DNA of 64,000 nt from an uncultured Anaerolineae bacterium (GTDB taxonomy: Bacteria; Chloroflexota; Anaerolineae; Aggregatilineales; Phototrophicaceae), in NCBI GenBank assembly GCA_937995825.1, contig CALKJO010000001.1:62001-126000 (forward strand). The letters are read 5' to 3'. Numbering within the stretch: the first letter of the stretch is position 1; the number at the start of each line of letters is the position of its first letter. The position numbers were made by a program, and so were the translations under genes. A model generated the notes under the pieces. The model was not told the origin of the DNA and did no database searches. It was given only the letters and a program-made list of their open reading frames with translations. This document shows, one piece after another, positions 42,901 to 50,626 of this stretch.

Positions 42901-44367
42901 ATCGTCGAGAGCCGCAGCGATGACCAGCTCGCGGCGCTGCGAACAGCGCATCAAAATCAGCTCGACGTGACGGCGCGGCTGATCGGCGAACCATACACAA
43001 CGAACCTGCGCACCTGGCGCGACACGCTGGAAACCATGCTGACGGTCTATCTAGATCGGACGATGCGCCGCAGCGCCAAACTGCTGCGCTTCAACGACGT
43101 GTTTCAAATGGTCTTCATCGACCGCCACCCCGCTTACGCGCTCTATCGGCGCTGGCAGGACACGATTGAGGCATCGCCCGAATTTCCGCCGCCGCCTACC
43201 GTCGAACCCACGCCGCGCATGACCGAGGATGAAGCGCCGCTGCCCGATCCGGTCGAAGCTGTTGAACCTGAGCCGCCCACCGAGGCGGAGTCCGCGCCTG
43301 AACCGCCATCGGCAGCGCAGGCAGCCTTACCAACAGGCAGACGCTCGCGGCTGCCGCTGCTGGCGGTGATCGCGGGCGCGCTGATCGTCGCGCTGGTGAT
43401 CAGCACCGGTCGAGAGGCAGCCCCTACCGATCCGACACCCACAGAGATGGCGGCAGTCGTCGAGACCGAGCAGCCATCAGCCCAGCCGCTGATCGCTGAA
43501 GCGACACCATCCGCCCTCCCCATTCTGCCGACCCACACGCCGACGGTGACAATCGAAACCTCGCCAACCCCGCCCGCGTTACTGGCGACGGTCGCGCCGC
43601 GTGGAGAAGAAACCGCCACACCAACTCGCCCGCCCTCCGAGACGCCGATGCCCTCTGCAACGTTCACCGCGTCGCCCACTGCGACCTTCACGCCGTCGAA
43701 TACGCCAACCCCAACCGACACGCCGACCGACTCCCCCCCGCCAACGGCAACGCTGCCCCCTGGCGGGCTGCGCGGCGCACAGTCGATTCTGGCGCGTGCG
43801 GCGCAGACCGGATTGGCTCCCTGGGATGCCTTGTATTTCTCGCCGATCTTGAACAGCACTGACGGCATATGGCGCTTGGGAACAGGCGAATTCACCGGGG
43901 GCGACACTAAATTCATTCAGATCGACTCGGAAACGCTAGAAATCTATTTTGGGGCAAATGCCGCCGAACGGGTCTTCCTGATGGAAACCACGCTCGCGCT
44001 GACGACCTGGAACCCTGCGCTTGTTATCGATCAGCAGGTCTTTTTCGGGGCAGCGCTGCAAAATGCGGCAAATCCAGCGCAGCAGATCGGAGTCGATATC
44101 CGCTTGGTGCGCGATGGAGTGATCCGCCTTGGGGTGCGCAATGGAAATGAAGTTAGCACTATTAGCGAGCGCGCGGTCAGCGCGTATGAAGTGCGGCTGC
44201 GGCTAGAATACGATGATCGCGCCGGCGCGATCAGCCTCTTTTTCAACAATGAACGGCTCGGTCAGCCGATACCCTTCACTGCCAGCGCGGGACTCGGTCC
44301 GGCGCTGTATGTCAAGGATGGCGGGGTGATCGTGTATGTATCGGCGTGGTCAGTCAGCCTGCGTTAA
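39982..44367 (+). CDS. Giant atypical Ser/Thr kinase-like receptor
   Basis: A 1461-residue protein; ATG 39982 (MADSLFDQ) follows AAGG. Residues 10-290 are kinase-like: the Gly loop is weak (PRGRSGETLRAV) and the ATP lysine is Lys40 (PVVIK). The catalytic loop reads YNDVDAKH (143-150) in place of HRDxKxxN, and DFG is DWG (164-166). The catalytic Asp is kept, but the loop Lys and Asn are not, so activity is doubtful. About 750 residues of helical, Ala/Arg/Leu-rich, repeat-like sequence follow. One membrane helix (about 1126-1145), a Thr/Pro/Ser linker (about 1150-1260) and an external beta-sandwich-like domain (about 1265-1461, lectin- or laminin-G-like pattern) complete it. Probably a transmembrane sensor. 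Confidence 0.85.
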   Translation: MADSLFDQRYRYDFIYPRGRSGETLRAVDTLDGDRPVVIKRPAPHDAPPIRYGQEVSILNERKALMRLAGHPAITALLATGQFTVSGTIHQYIVMERAEGAIIAEVVLELAARGERLPELEMLTILDGLLDLLIQAHSRDIVYNDVDAKHLFWDRDHYRLKVIDWGNAVFLEGDESTPQGVSRQSDIYQVGELIYFILTGGGRVDISRAEAATASEDFRLNFGHEAERIAPQMQAIVSRAVHPNPRLRYATIAELRRDLNDYRIPIERDRNAVIGRVNDRLRRDLSKDDLIGLARTLEPALAIDPGFPAAKQAALEIQHRLNDLAVAADLDAVRIYLQSGNWSRATLLLDELRSRARSETAALIGLLSDWCALLIEQDIRPLPPAVVEAIRLVFERHFDRAAVTLLTQGIEDVNARGLQLLLAERISAQMNDILLLRPSLYRLETALGALAAEGTALQEPRALLREIQTAVDSLSGSSTANLNQLRDGFRAIVEQLMALNSLVETAQVQRGLSNRQLPATTLSRALNAAMGLADNMHIIGKQAVENPREAGRALENSRAIDPANTAWDAIARLLRSLYDLLNSYQSYFPAPDGSDLAEWLATTHAELQPFAERLFDETLVSIIVGLEIAAQSWRTYASAVVQGNRGAALLALSQATDAVSAVSPTLAGWFSQLRSVVNGANYIERHALYGALGRALADGWESFDRSRLAEAERLGKQAYDAARDDSERAAARRLRDLAQVMRDWVERGVGGDVKRTQAALATVELLFTADEIGARDAFSAQMPSKETYLKAMHKGLVDNYHRQSTAPARILFANYVLWGALEAHENRLDDARFWREAAVRALGDLGAKHSAVRALDEFIDRRHDLSLAAALINSLNNAAALTRLERARKALEDNPQARLLTAAHFSLRELEAALRDWLDGEFRAAGIKLENAARAIDQAESQAGFTLTQYRAYIMELMRAAAELHQGARKITAIVESRSDDQLAALRTAHQNQLDVTARLIGEPYTTNLRTWRDTLETMLTVYLDRTMRRSAKLLRFNDVFQMVFIDRHPAYALYRRWQDTIEASPEFPPPPTVEPTPRMTEDEAPLPDPVEAVEPEPPTEAESAPEPPSAAQAALPTGRRSRLPLLAVIAGALIVALVISTGREAAPTDPTPTEMAAVVETEQPSAQPLIAEATPSALPILPTHTPTVTIETSPTPPALLATVAPRGEETATPTRPPSETPMPSATFTASPTATFTPSNTPTPTDTPTDSPPPTATLPPGGLRGAQSILARAAQTGLAPWDALYFSPILNSTDGIWRLGTGEFTGGDTKFIQIDSETLEIYFGANAAERVFLMETTLALTTWNPALVIDQQVFFGAALQNAANPAQQIGVDIRLVRDGVIRLGVRNGNEVSTISERAVSAYEVRLRLEYDDRAGAISLFFNNERLGQPIPFTASAGLGPALYVKDGGVIVYVSAWSVSLR

Positions 44368-44404
44368 GAACCTTAAGGGAGATCAACCTAAGGTGACACG
44401 TATG

Positions 44405-44423
44405 ATGTCATATAATGTCATAT
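44405..44423. repeat. Tandem 9-bp direct repeat with 10-bp period upstream of a regulator gene
   Basis: ATGTCATAT occurs at 44405-44413 and 44415-44423, one helical turn apart, and includes a TATAAT-like -10 (44411-44416). Possible binding site for a regulator controlling the receiver-kinase gene that follows. Confidence 0.45.
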
Positions 44424-44485
44424 TAGAGAGATGTTGAGTGAGATTGGTGGCAGTGCTGCCTTTTCCGATGGAGCTGTTTACAGAT

Positions 44486-45619
44486 ATGGAGATGAAGGTG
44501 ACGGCACGCATCTTGATCATCGAGGATGATCCTAGAACATCGATGCTCCTCAACCATTTTTTTGAACCACAGTATACTGTTGTCAACGCGCGCACCGGTG
44601 AAGAAGCGCTAACGCTGTTGGCGCGCGAGGAATATGACCTGATGCTGCTGGACATTAAGCTGCCGGGCATTGACGGCTTCGAAGTGCTGCGGCAGGTGCG
44701 CAGCAGTTTCAGCTCATCCGATCTCCCCGTCATCCTGCTCTCCGGGCTGAATGACACTGACACTGTCTTAAATGGGCTGACTCTGGGCGCAAATGACTAC
44801 GTCGCCAAGCCGCCGGAATTCACCATCCTTCAGGCGCGGATGCAAACCCTGCTCGATCTGAAGCGGACTCACGATCAGCACAAGCAGGCGATCCGCGCAC
44901 TGACGCAGATGCAGCAGACTCAGGAAAAGTTCTTCAGCATCGTCTCGCACGACCTGCGCAATCCACTGAACAATATCCGCACCGCGCTGTTTCTGCTGCG
45001 CGATATGCACCAGGAAGACCCGCAGAGCCAGCAGATTCTCGATCAGGCGGACACCACCCTGAACGATATGCTGTCGATGATCAAAACGTTTCTGGATGTC
45101 GCCCGACTGCAGTCGACTGCATCGGGTCGGCTGGACATCAATATCACCGCTGTCAACGTCAGCGATGTGATCCGCAGTCTGGTCGGTCAGAATCGGCTGC
45201 TCGCGGGCGAAAAGCGCATCACCCTGATCCATGATCGGATCGCCGGGCTGGTCAGGGGCGACGTGCGTTTCGTGTCGCAGGCGGTCGGCAATCTGATCGA
45301 CAACGCGATCAAGTTCAGCCCGCGCGGATCGACCGTCTTGATTGAGGTGATTTCAGTCGAGCCGGGATGGAAGCGCATCAGCGTCACAGATGCGGGTCCG
45401 GGTGTGCCGGAGGAGGAACGCCCGCGCCTGTTTGAGATGTTCAGCAAGCTGACTCCCCGTCCCACTGGGTCGGAGACCAGCACCGGACTCGGCTTGTGGA
45501 TCGTCAAACAGCTCACGCTGCTGCAAGGCGGGCGCGTGGGCGCAGATTTCCCCGCCGACGGCGGCTCGACGTTCTGGATCGATCTGCCGGCTTACGAACC
45601 GGATGCTGACCGCGCGTAA
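44486..45619 (+). CDS. Receiver-histidine kinase hybrid (soluble)
   Basis: A 377-residue cytosolic protein. The receiver domain (about residues 3-125) has the acidic pair in ILIIEDDPRTS, the phosphoacceptor Asp in MLLDIKLPGIDGFE, the switch Ser in ILLSGLND, and Lys in NDYVAKPPE. A coiled linker leads to the kinase: H-box FFSIVSHDLRNPLNNIRTAL, N-box NLIDNAIKFS, G1 DAGPGVPEEE, F-box LFEMFSKL and G2 TGLGLWIVKQL. The start is uncertain: GTG 44438, ATG 44468, 44486 and 44492 are all in frame, and the receiver needs none of the first 18 residues. Its 3' end overlaps the convergent zincin-like gene by 28 bases. Confidence 0.9.
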   Translation: MEMKVTARILIIEDDPRTSMLLNHFFEPQYTVVNARTGEEALTLLAREEYDLMLLDIKLPGIDGFEVLRQVRSSFSSSDLPVILLSGLNDTDTVLNGLTLGANDYVAKPPEFTILQARMQTLLDLKRTHDQHKQAIRALTQMQQTQEKFFSIVSHDLRNPLNNIRTALFLLRDMHQEDPQSQQILDQADTTLNDMLSMIKTFLDVARLQSTASGRLDINITAVNVSDVIRSLVGQNRLLAGEKRITLIHDRIAGLVRGDVRFVSQAVGNLIDNAIKFSPRGSTVLIEVISVEPGWKRISVTDAGPGVPEEERPRLFEMFSKLTPRPTGSETSTGLGLWIVKQLTLLQGGRVGADFPADGGSTFWIDLPAYEPDADRA

Positions 45620-46182
45620 ACGCTGAAGCTGTCACCGCGATCCTGAATCAGCGTCTCGCTGGGAAAGCAGCGCAGCGTCCAGACCGACCACAGATCGCCA
45701 ACCGCCCCGCCCGCGTTGAGAACCACTGCCATCACGATCAGCATCCGCCAGCCATCCGCGACAAACGGCATGAGGATCATGCCCAGCGCCGTGACCGCGA
45801 TCAGCGGAGCTAGCGCGATAAAGACGTATTCGCGCCAGCGAAAATAAGCGCCGTCCGCCGTCGCGTAGAGGACGCCCTGCGCCAGCTTCACGCCGTAGCG
45901 CGGGCGGTGTCCCGTGATCTGAATCGCAACTCCATGCAAAAACTCATGCAGCGGCAGCACGATCAGCAGCGTCAGGATGACATTCAGCCACCAGGGCGCG
46001 CCGCCGTCCGCGCCGCCAGCGGAGGGGATGACCGCCGTCCAGACGATCATCAGCGCGAGCGCCGCGCCCATCGGCAGCAGCGCCAGCAGGTTCAGCCGCA
46101 GCAGCAGCCCCTGCTCGGTCAGCGTGATCGAGCGGACTTCACTGTAATCGGGCGGTAGCTGACGGATCGGGGTCATGTTCAA
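45592..46182 (-). CDS. DUF3267-type membrane zincin-like protease
   Basis: A 196-residue membrane protein with about four helices. The zinc motif HEFLHG (HExxH) lies in a helix (LLIVLPLHEFLHGVAIQITG), and a downstream YGVKLAQGVLYATADGAYF segment matches the DUF3267 metalloprotease-like family, related to site-2 proteases. A substrate is not suggested by context. Its start codon overlaps the ferredoxin stop (ATGA), so the two are coupled. Confidence 0.85.
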   Translation of the reverse strand: MNMTPIRQLPPDYSEVRSITLTEQGLLLRLNLLALLPMGAALALMIVWTAVIPSAGGADGGAPWWLNVILTLLIVLPLHEFLHGVAIQITGHRPRYGVKLAQGVLYATADGAYFRWREYVFIALAPLIAVTALGMILMPFVADGWRMLIVMAVVLNAGGAVGDLWSVWTLRCFPSETLIQDRGDSFSVYARSASGS

Positions 46183-46556
46183 TCCTGAACTAGCACGTCC
46201 GGCTTGGCGATCCAGACCGGATCGGGCGTGATCGCATCGGCGGGGCGCTCGCCCGGATCGTCGAGATCGCTGTTGGAGACTGTGTTGATCACGTCGATGC
46301 GCATATCATTCTCGCAAAGAATCTGGCAGCTCAGCCGATATTTGCCGAATAGATCGCGCGCTTGAAGCCGCTCTAACTCAGCGGCGGTCATCTTGTCGGG
46401 TTCGCCTTCCAGAAACACAACGCGGCAGGTGGTACAGCGCGCATGTCCACCGCAGCGGTGCAGAATATCGACTCGATTGTCCAACAGCGCCAGCACCAGC
46501 CGCTTGTTGTCGTCCGCCTCGAACACCCGTCCGTCCTTCAAGGTGATTTTTGCCAT
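46179..46556 (-). CDS. [2Fe-2S] ferredoxin
   Basis: A 125-residue protein with a plant-type ferredoxin fold. The cluster cysteines follow C-x5-C-x2-C (RCGGHARCTTC), with the fourth in KYRLSCQ. The start at 46556 (MAKITLKDG) is chosen over the longer ORF because GAGG precedes it and the upstream extension is not ferredoxin-like. A C-terminal extension of about 35 residues is rich in Asp and Pro. An electron carrier for an unidentified oxygenase or reductase. It is divergent from the frameshifted membrane gene across 125 bases. Confidence 0.92.
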   Translation of the reverse strand: MAKITLKDGRVFEADDNKRLVLALLDNRVDILHRCGGHARCTTCRVVFLEGEPDKMTAAELERLQARDLFGKYRLSCQILCENDMRIDVINTVSNSDLDDPGERPADAITPDPVWIAKPDVLVQD

Positions 46557-46610
46557 TTTGCCTCGCCTGTAACTTTGCCTTTTCCTTGTTTGTAACGCAT
46601 CCCCTCCCAA

Positions 46611-46639
46611 TTGACAATCCCAAGACCGAGTCTTATACT
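46611..46639 (+). promoter_or_regulatory. Near-consensus sigma70 promoter
   Basis: TTGACA (46611-46616), a 17-base spacer and TATACT (46634-46639). It points at the frameshifted membrane gene, with a GTG start 42 bases downstream behind GAGGAA. Confidence 0.7.
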
Positions 46640-46681
46640 TTTGCGCGCCCTTTTCCACCGATCCACTGAGGAATTCACATC

Positions 46682-47382
46682 GTGTATCCTGATCCGGCTG
46701 CACCATTTGTGAATGGACAGCTCCATTCGAGCGAAAATTTCACCGAGTCCGAGCGCAACGCAATGCGCGCTTACTTCAGCGCACCGAAGTCCGGCTCTCG
46801 ACGCTGCACTGCATCGCCGTGACGTTCATCAGCGGCGCGGGGCTGCTGCTGCTGTTTCCAACGTTCTTCAAGGAAGAAATCTTAGTGCTGCTGCGTATCT
46901 TCCTTGAGCGCAGCGGCGATGTGTTTTTCATCCTGGGCGCGAATCGGCTTGGGCTGGCAGTGCTGATGTTTGCCCTGGTGATCTATCCGTTTGTGCTGTC
47001 GCTGACCATCCCGATTTATGGGCTGTTTTTGCTGCTGAAGGACATTGTGCATTTCTATTTCACCATTCGTTATATCAAAACGCTGCTGATGTTCGTCTGG
47101 ACAACGGTCGTCGCATTTGTCATGCTGCCCTTTCTGAACGATGCCCGCCTGCCAACCTTTCTGCTCATCGCCATCGGTTACAGCCTCTGGTCGCTGCTGG
47201 CGATGCCGATCATGCACATCCCGATCAACTGGATTTACCGGCACAAAAAAGAGACCTGGGACAAAACACACCTTGACCCACAGTTGATGCGGTTCGAGAG
47301 TCAAATGCGCCCGTTTGTATACGGCGCATGCGTCAGTTCGCTGATCGCAGCGGTGCTGAGCGCGCTAGTCTGCTTTGACTGA
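46682..47382 (+). pseudogene. Membrane protein gene with a single-base frameshift
   Basis: The N-terminus is in one frame from GTG 46682 (MYPDPAAPFVNGQLHSSENF, continuing to RNAMRAYF), with GAGGAA upstream. Near 46777 the coherent reading moves to another frame (QRTEVRLSTLHCIAVTF), which is open to 47382. One extra C in TTCAGCGC would join them. The first frame instead ends at a TGA (46820-46822) after nonsense-like SAPKSGSRRCTASP. The joined product would be about 233 residues with four or so membrane helices (LLLLFPTFF, LAVLMFALVIYPFVLSLTIPIYG, LLMFVWTTVVAFVMLPF, LLIAIGYSLWSLLAMP) and a final helix. No family recognised. It could be a sequencing error, a real lesion or programmed frameshifting. 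Confidence 0.7.
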
Positions 47383-47420
47383 TGCGCCCGCCGAGGGCAT
47401 GTCCTTCAGCGGGCGCATCA
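47380..47420. terminator. Perfect 12-bp inverted repeat between convergent genes
   Basis: TGATGCGCCCGC (47380-47391) and GCGGGCGCATCA (47409-47420) with a 17-base loop that can pair further. It begins at the stop of the membrane gene and faces the end of the ABC permease gene at 47434. A bidirectional terminator by position, but neither strand has a U-tract. Confidence 0.5.
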
Positions 47421-47433
47421 GCACCTGCTGCGG

Positions 47434-48666
47434 TCAGCGGACACCGCTCTTGGTCTGATTGCGCCGCGCCAGCGCATCGACGACGACCGCCGCCAGTAGC
47501 ACCAATCCGGTGACCACAAATTTCACGCCCGAACTCAAGCCGAGCAGTCCCATGCCGTTATCGACGCTGGCGATGATCAGCGCGCCGAGCAGGGCGCTGC
47601 TGACCTTGCCCGATCCACCGAACAGGCTTGTCCCGCCGATGACGGCAGCCGCAATCGAATTGAGCAGGATGCTGCCGCCGCCGGCATTGGTATCGACCGA
47701 GCGCAGGCGCGACGCCAAGATGATCCCGCCGAGCGCCGCCATGCCGCTGCTGATCATGAAGACATAAATGCGGATGCGCTCGGTATTAATACCGGCGCGG
47801 CGCGCCGCCTCTTTATTGCCACCCACCGCGTAGACATAGCGCCCGAAGCGCGTGCGCTCCGCGACATACGTCCAGATAACCAGCATCACGATCAGTCCGA
47901 CGCCGATCAGCGGCAAGCCGCGATCCAGATTGGTGATGTAGACAACCGCTACCACGAGAACTGCCAGAAACACAATCTGTCCAATAACGATAGCGACCGG
48001 CTTGGTCGGCAAGCCCTGGCTGCGGCGGCGCTGAAACGTGCTGTACTGACTGAACGCAAACAGCAGCACGCCGCCGATCCCAAGTATCCAGCCAACTTGC
48101 TGCGGCAGAAACGTGTTGGCAATCCCCAGCACAACCTGATCCTGAATGATGACCGTCCCTGCGCCGCCGATTAGAATCAACACCACGCCGTTCCATGCCA
48201 GCAAGCCCGCCAGCGTCACGACAAAGCTGGGAAGCTGGAACAAGGTGATGATGCTTCCATGCAGCAGCCCGATCAGCACGCCCAACCCGATCCCCAGCGG
48301 AATCGCCACAAACCAGGGGATCGCGGCGGGCGGGCGCAGCAGCAGCGCAATCGTCACGCTCGCCACTGCGCTGACATAGCCGATGGAGAGGTCGATCTCA
48401 CCCAGCAGCAGCACAAAGACCACGCCGTAGGCAATCGTCGTGATGCCCGCCATCTGCAAGATCAAGCTGACGAAATTGCGCGGGGTCAGAAAGTTCTGGT
48501 TAGCGCTCTGAAAGATGATCGCAATGATCACCAAACCGATGATGATCGGCAGCGCGCCGATGTCGCCTTGGCGCACGCGCTGAAGATAGGCGCGAATGTA
48601 TTCTCCAGCGCTCTGCTGGGACTGGCTGGCGAGCAGGGCATTTTCCGATTTCAGTTCTGCGCTCAT
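47434..48666 (-). CDS. Sugar ABC transporter permease (XylH/RbsC-like)
   Basis: A 410-residue permease of the BPD_transp_2 family, with about 10-12 helices, that imports a pentose or related sugar. Typical segments are FLTPRNFVSLILQMAGITTIAYGVV, LLGEIDLSIGYVSA, and the coupling/EAA-like loop GGNKEAARRAGINTERIRIYVF. ATG 48666 is preferred over GTG 48672 since AGGGTGGGG is correctly spaced. It is the last gene of the operon (binding protein, ATPase, permease). The length is nearer XylH than RbsC (about 320). Confidence 0.93.
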   Translation of the reverse strand: MSAELKSENALLASQSQQSAGEYIRAYLQRVRQGDIGALPIIIGLVIIAIIFQSANQNFLTPRNFVSLILQMAGITTIAYGVVFVLLLGEIDLSIGYVSAVASVTIALLLRPPAAIPWFVAIPLGIGLGVLIGLLHGSIITLFQLPSFVVTLAGLLAWNGVVLILIGGAGTVIIQDQVVLGIANTFLPQQVGWILGIGGVLLFAFSQYSTFQRRRSQGLPTKPVAIVIGQIVFLAVLVVAVVYITNLDRGLPLIGVGLIVMLVIWTYVAERTRFGRYVYAVGGNKEAARRAGINTERIRIYVFMISSGMAALGGIILASRLRSVDTNAGGGSILLNSIAAAVIGGTSLFGGSGKVSSALLGALIIASVDNGMGLLGLSSGVKFVVTGLVLLAAVVVDALARRNQTKSGVR

Positions 48667-48676
48667 CCCCACCCTC

Positions 48677-49435
48677 TCACTCGCTCATCCCAGGCACGCG
48701 CTCCAGCTTGCCGGCTGTGATCGCATGGACAACTTCCTGCTGCGTGGTCTCTTTGGCGACATACTCCGCTACCTTCTGACCCAAGCGCAGCACCGTGATC
48801 CGGTCTGCAACCTCAAAGATGTCATGCAGATTGTGCGAGATCAGCACCACCGCCAGCCCTTTTTCCGCCAGCCGCCGCACCAGATCAAGCACCTGGCGCG
48901 TCTGCGCGACGCCGAGCGCGGCGGTCGGCTCATCGAGGATCACCAGGCGCGAATTCCACATGACGGCTTTGGCGACGGCAATCGCCTGGCGCTGTCCGCC
49001 GCTCAGTCCGGCGACCGCCATCCGCACTGAGCGCAGCGTTGTCACTGACAGCGACGTGAGCGTCTCAACCGCAGCCTGCTCCATCGCGGCTTCATCGAGG
49101 CGAAAGAAGCGCCCCGTCCATTCGCGCCCCAAAAACATGTTGGCAACAACATCGAGATTGTTGGCGAGCGCCAAATCCTGATAAACGACTTCAATGCCGA
49201 GCGCGGCGGCGTCGCGCGGGCTGTGCAGATGCACCTTCCGACCATCAAAAATGACTTCGCCCTCATCGAACGGATAAATGCCCGCCACGCCCTTGATGAG
49301 AGTCGATTTGCCCGCGCCGTTGTCGCCCACCAGCGCGTTGACTTCTCCAGGACATACATCGAAATTCACCCGCGTGAGCGCCTGTACCGCTCCAAATCGC
49401 TTTGAGACGCCCTTCAATTCCAACAGTGGCTGCAT
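48677..49435 (-). CDS. Sugar ABC transporter ATPase, single-domain form
   Basis: A 252-residue ATPase. Walker A is GDNGAGKSTLIKG, the signature is LSGGQRQAIAVAKAV, Walker B is LVILDEPTAALG, and the switch His is in ISHNL. XylG, RbsA and MglA proteins carry two such domains in about 500 residues. This one has only one, like FrcA, so it must dimerise. AGAGG precedes the ATG. A hairpin separates it from the binding-protein gene. Confidence 0.94.
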   Translation of the reverse strand: MQPLLELKGVSKRFGAVQALTRVNFDVCPGEVNALVGDNGAGKSTLIKGVAGIYPFDEGEVIFDGRKVHLHSPRDAAALGIEVVYQDLALANNLDVVANMFLGREWTGRFFRLDEAAMEQAAVETLTSLSVTTLRSVRMAVAGLSGGQRQAIAVAKAVMWNSRLVILDEPTAALGVAQTRQVLDLVRRLAEKGLAVVLISHNLHDIFEVADRITVLRLGQKVAEYVAKETTQQEVVHAITAGKLERVPGMSE

Positions 49436-49461
49436 AGCACCTCTCTTCTCGAATTAGCAAA

Positions 49462-49500
49462 GAGGGTGAGGGGCTGCGCTGGCAGCGTTCCCTCACCCTC
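49462..49500. repeat. Strong hairpin between binding-protein and ATPase genes
   Basis: GAGGGTGAGGG (49462-49472) pairs with CCCTCACCCTC (49490-49500), an 11-bp perfect stem. The loop holds a second stem, GCTGC/GCAGC (49473-49477, 49482-49486). Its place, between the binding-protein gene and the transporter genes, is where such hairpins protect the 3' end of the abundant binding-protein message. Its core matches the repeat at 32856. Confidence 0.75.
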
Positions 49501-49531
49501 CATGTCTAACGACCTGTATGCGCTGTAAAGT

Positions 49532-50626
49532 TTACGAACCGGCTTCCGGCGTCATCGTCATTAAGGCTTCTTCGGGGCAGAACGCCGCGAATTCGCCAAC
49601 GCAGATTTCTTCCCAGGTGCGGAAGCCGTCCGCAATGACTGTTTCAGCGATGTTGTCGATGGTGACGCTGACGGGAACGAGCAGCACCGACGGGATGTCG
49701 TTGGTGCCGTTGTTGACCACGCCGGTGACCAAGCCGCTGACATCTTCGCCGCGCAGCAAGCCGATTGCCAGCGCCGCCGCCGCTTCCGCCTCCGCTTTGA
49801 TCGCCTTGTAGACGGTCATGCTCTGCTGCCCCGCCAGAATGCGCTGGATGCCCGCCACCGTCGCATCCTGACCAGTGACCGGGATGTACGGCAGACCCTG
49901 ATTCGCCAGCGCCGCCGCAACCGCGCCCGCTAGACCGTCATTTGCCGCAATTGCCGCGTCGATCTCGCCGCCCGCCGCCGTGAGCATCTGCTCGAAGATC
50001 ACCAGCGCCTGCTGATTGTCCCAGCCGGGGACGCTCTGATCATCGACTTCGACCCACTCGCCGCTTTCGAACAGCGGATTGATGACCGAGTCATAGCCGT
50101 TCTTGAACAGGGTGGCATTGTTATCGGTCGGCGAGCCGTTCAGCACCGCAACGCGCACCGGGCTGGGGATGCCCGCCGCCTCGACTGCCGCGACCAAGCC
50201 CTCACCCTGGAGACGCCCAACAGCTTCGTTGTCAAAGCTGACGTAGTAGTCCGCGCCTTCGCCTTCGATGGTCAGACGGTCGTAATCGATCACTGCGACT
50301 CCCGCTTCACGCGCCAGCGCAATGATCGCTGCACCTGAGCCGCTGTCCAAATTGACCAAGAGGATGACCTTCGCGCCGTTGGTGATCGCCTGCTCCGCCT
50401 GCGAAATCTGAACTGTTGCATCGCCCTCAGCATTGACGATGCTGTAGTTGACGCCTGCCGCCTCAAACGCCTGCGCGAAGAAACGACGGTCGTCAGCCTC
50501 CCAACGGGCGCTCGATGCGCTGTCCGGAAGCAGCACTGCGATCAAGCCCTCGCTCTGCGCGTTCGCCGCAACGGTGAAAACCAGCATTAATGAAAAAATG
50601 AGAATACGTGGTAATGCTTTCAACAT
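49532..50626 (-). CDS. Sugar-binding protein of the ABC transporter (XylF-like)
   Basis: A 364-residue periplasmic-binding-protein type 1 fold (Peripla_BP_4). Signal peptide KALPRILIFSLMLVFTVAANA ends with an Ala-x-Ala site and no lipobox Cys. Ligand-pocket and hinge segments include IAVLLPDSASSARWEADDRRFF, VDQSVPGWDNQQALVIFEQML, AIAANDGLAGAVAAALANQG and VTGQDATVAGIQRILAGQQSM, a pattern close to D-xylose-binding XylF. AAGGAAATTTCC precedes the ATG. In an organism without an outer membrane a non-lipidated binding protein would need another way to stay near the cell. Confidence 0.92.
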   Translation of the reverse strand: MLKALPRILIFSLMLVFTVAANAQSEGLIAVLLPDSASSARWEADDRRFFAQAFEAAGVNYSIVNAEGDATVQISQAEQAITNGAKVILLVNLDSGSGAAIIALAREAGVAVIDYDRLTIEGEGADYYVSFDNEAVGRLQGEGLVAAVEAAGIPSPVRVAVLNGSPTDNNATLFKNGYDSVINPLFESGEWVEVDDQSVPGWDNQQALVIFEQMLTAAGGEIDAAIAANDGLAGAVAAALANQGLPYIPVTGQDATVAGIQRILAGQQSMTVYKAIKAEAEAAAALAIGLLRGEDVSGLVTGVVNNGTNDIPSVLLVPVSVTIDNIAETVIADGFRTWEEICVGEFAAFCPEEALMTMTPEAGS

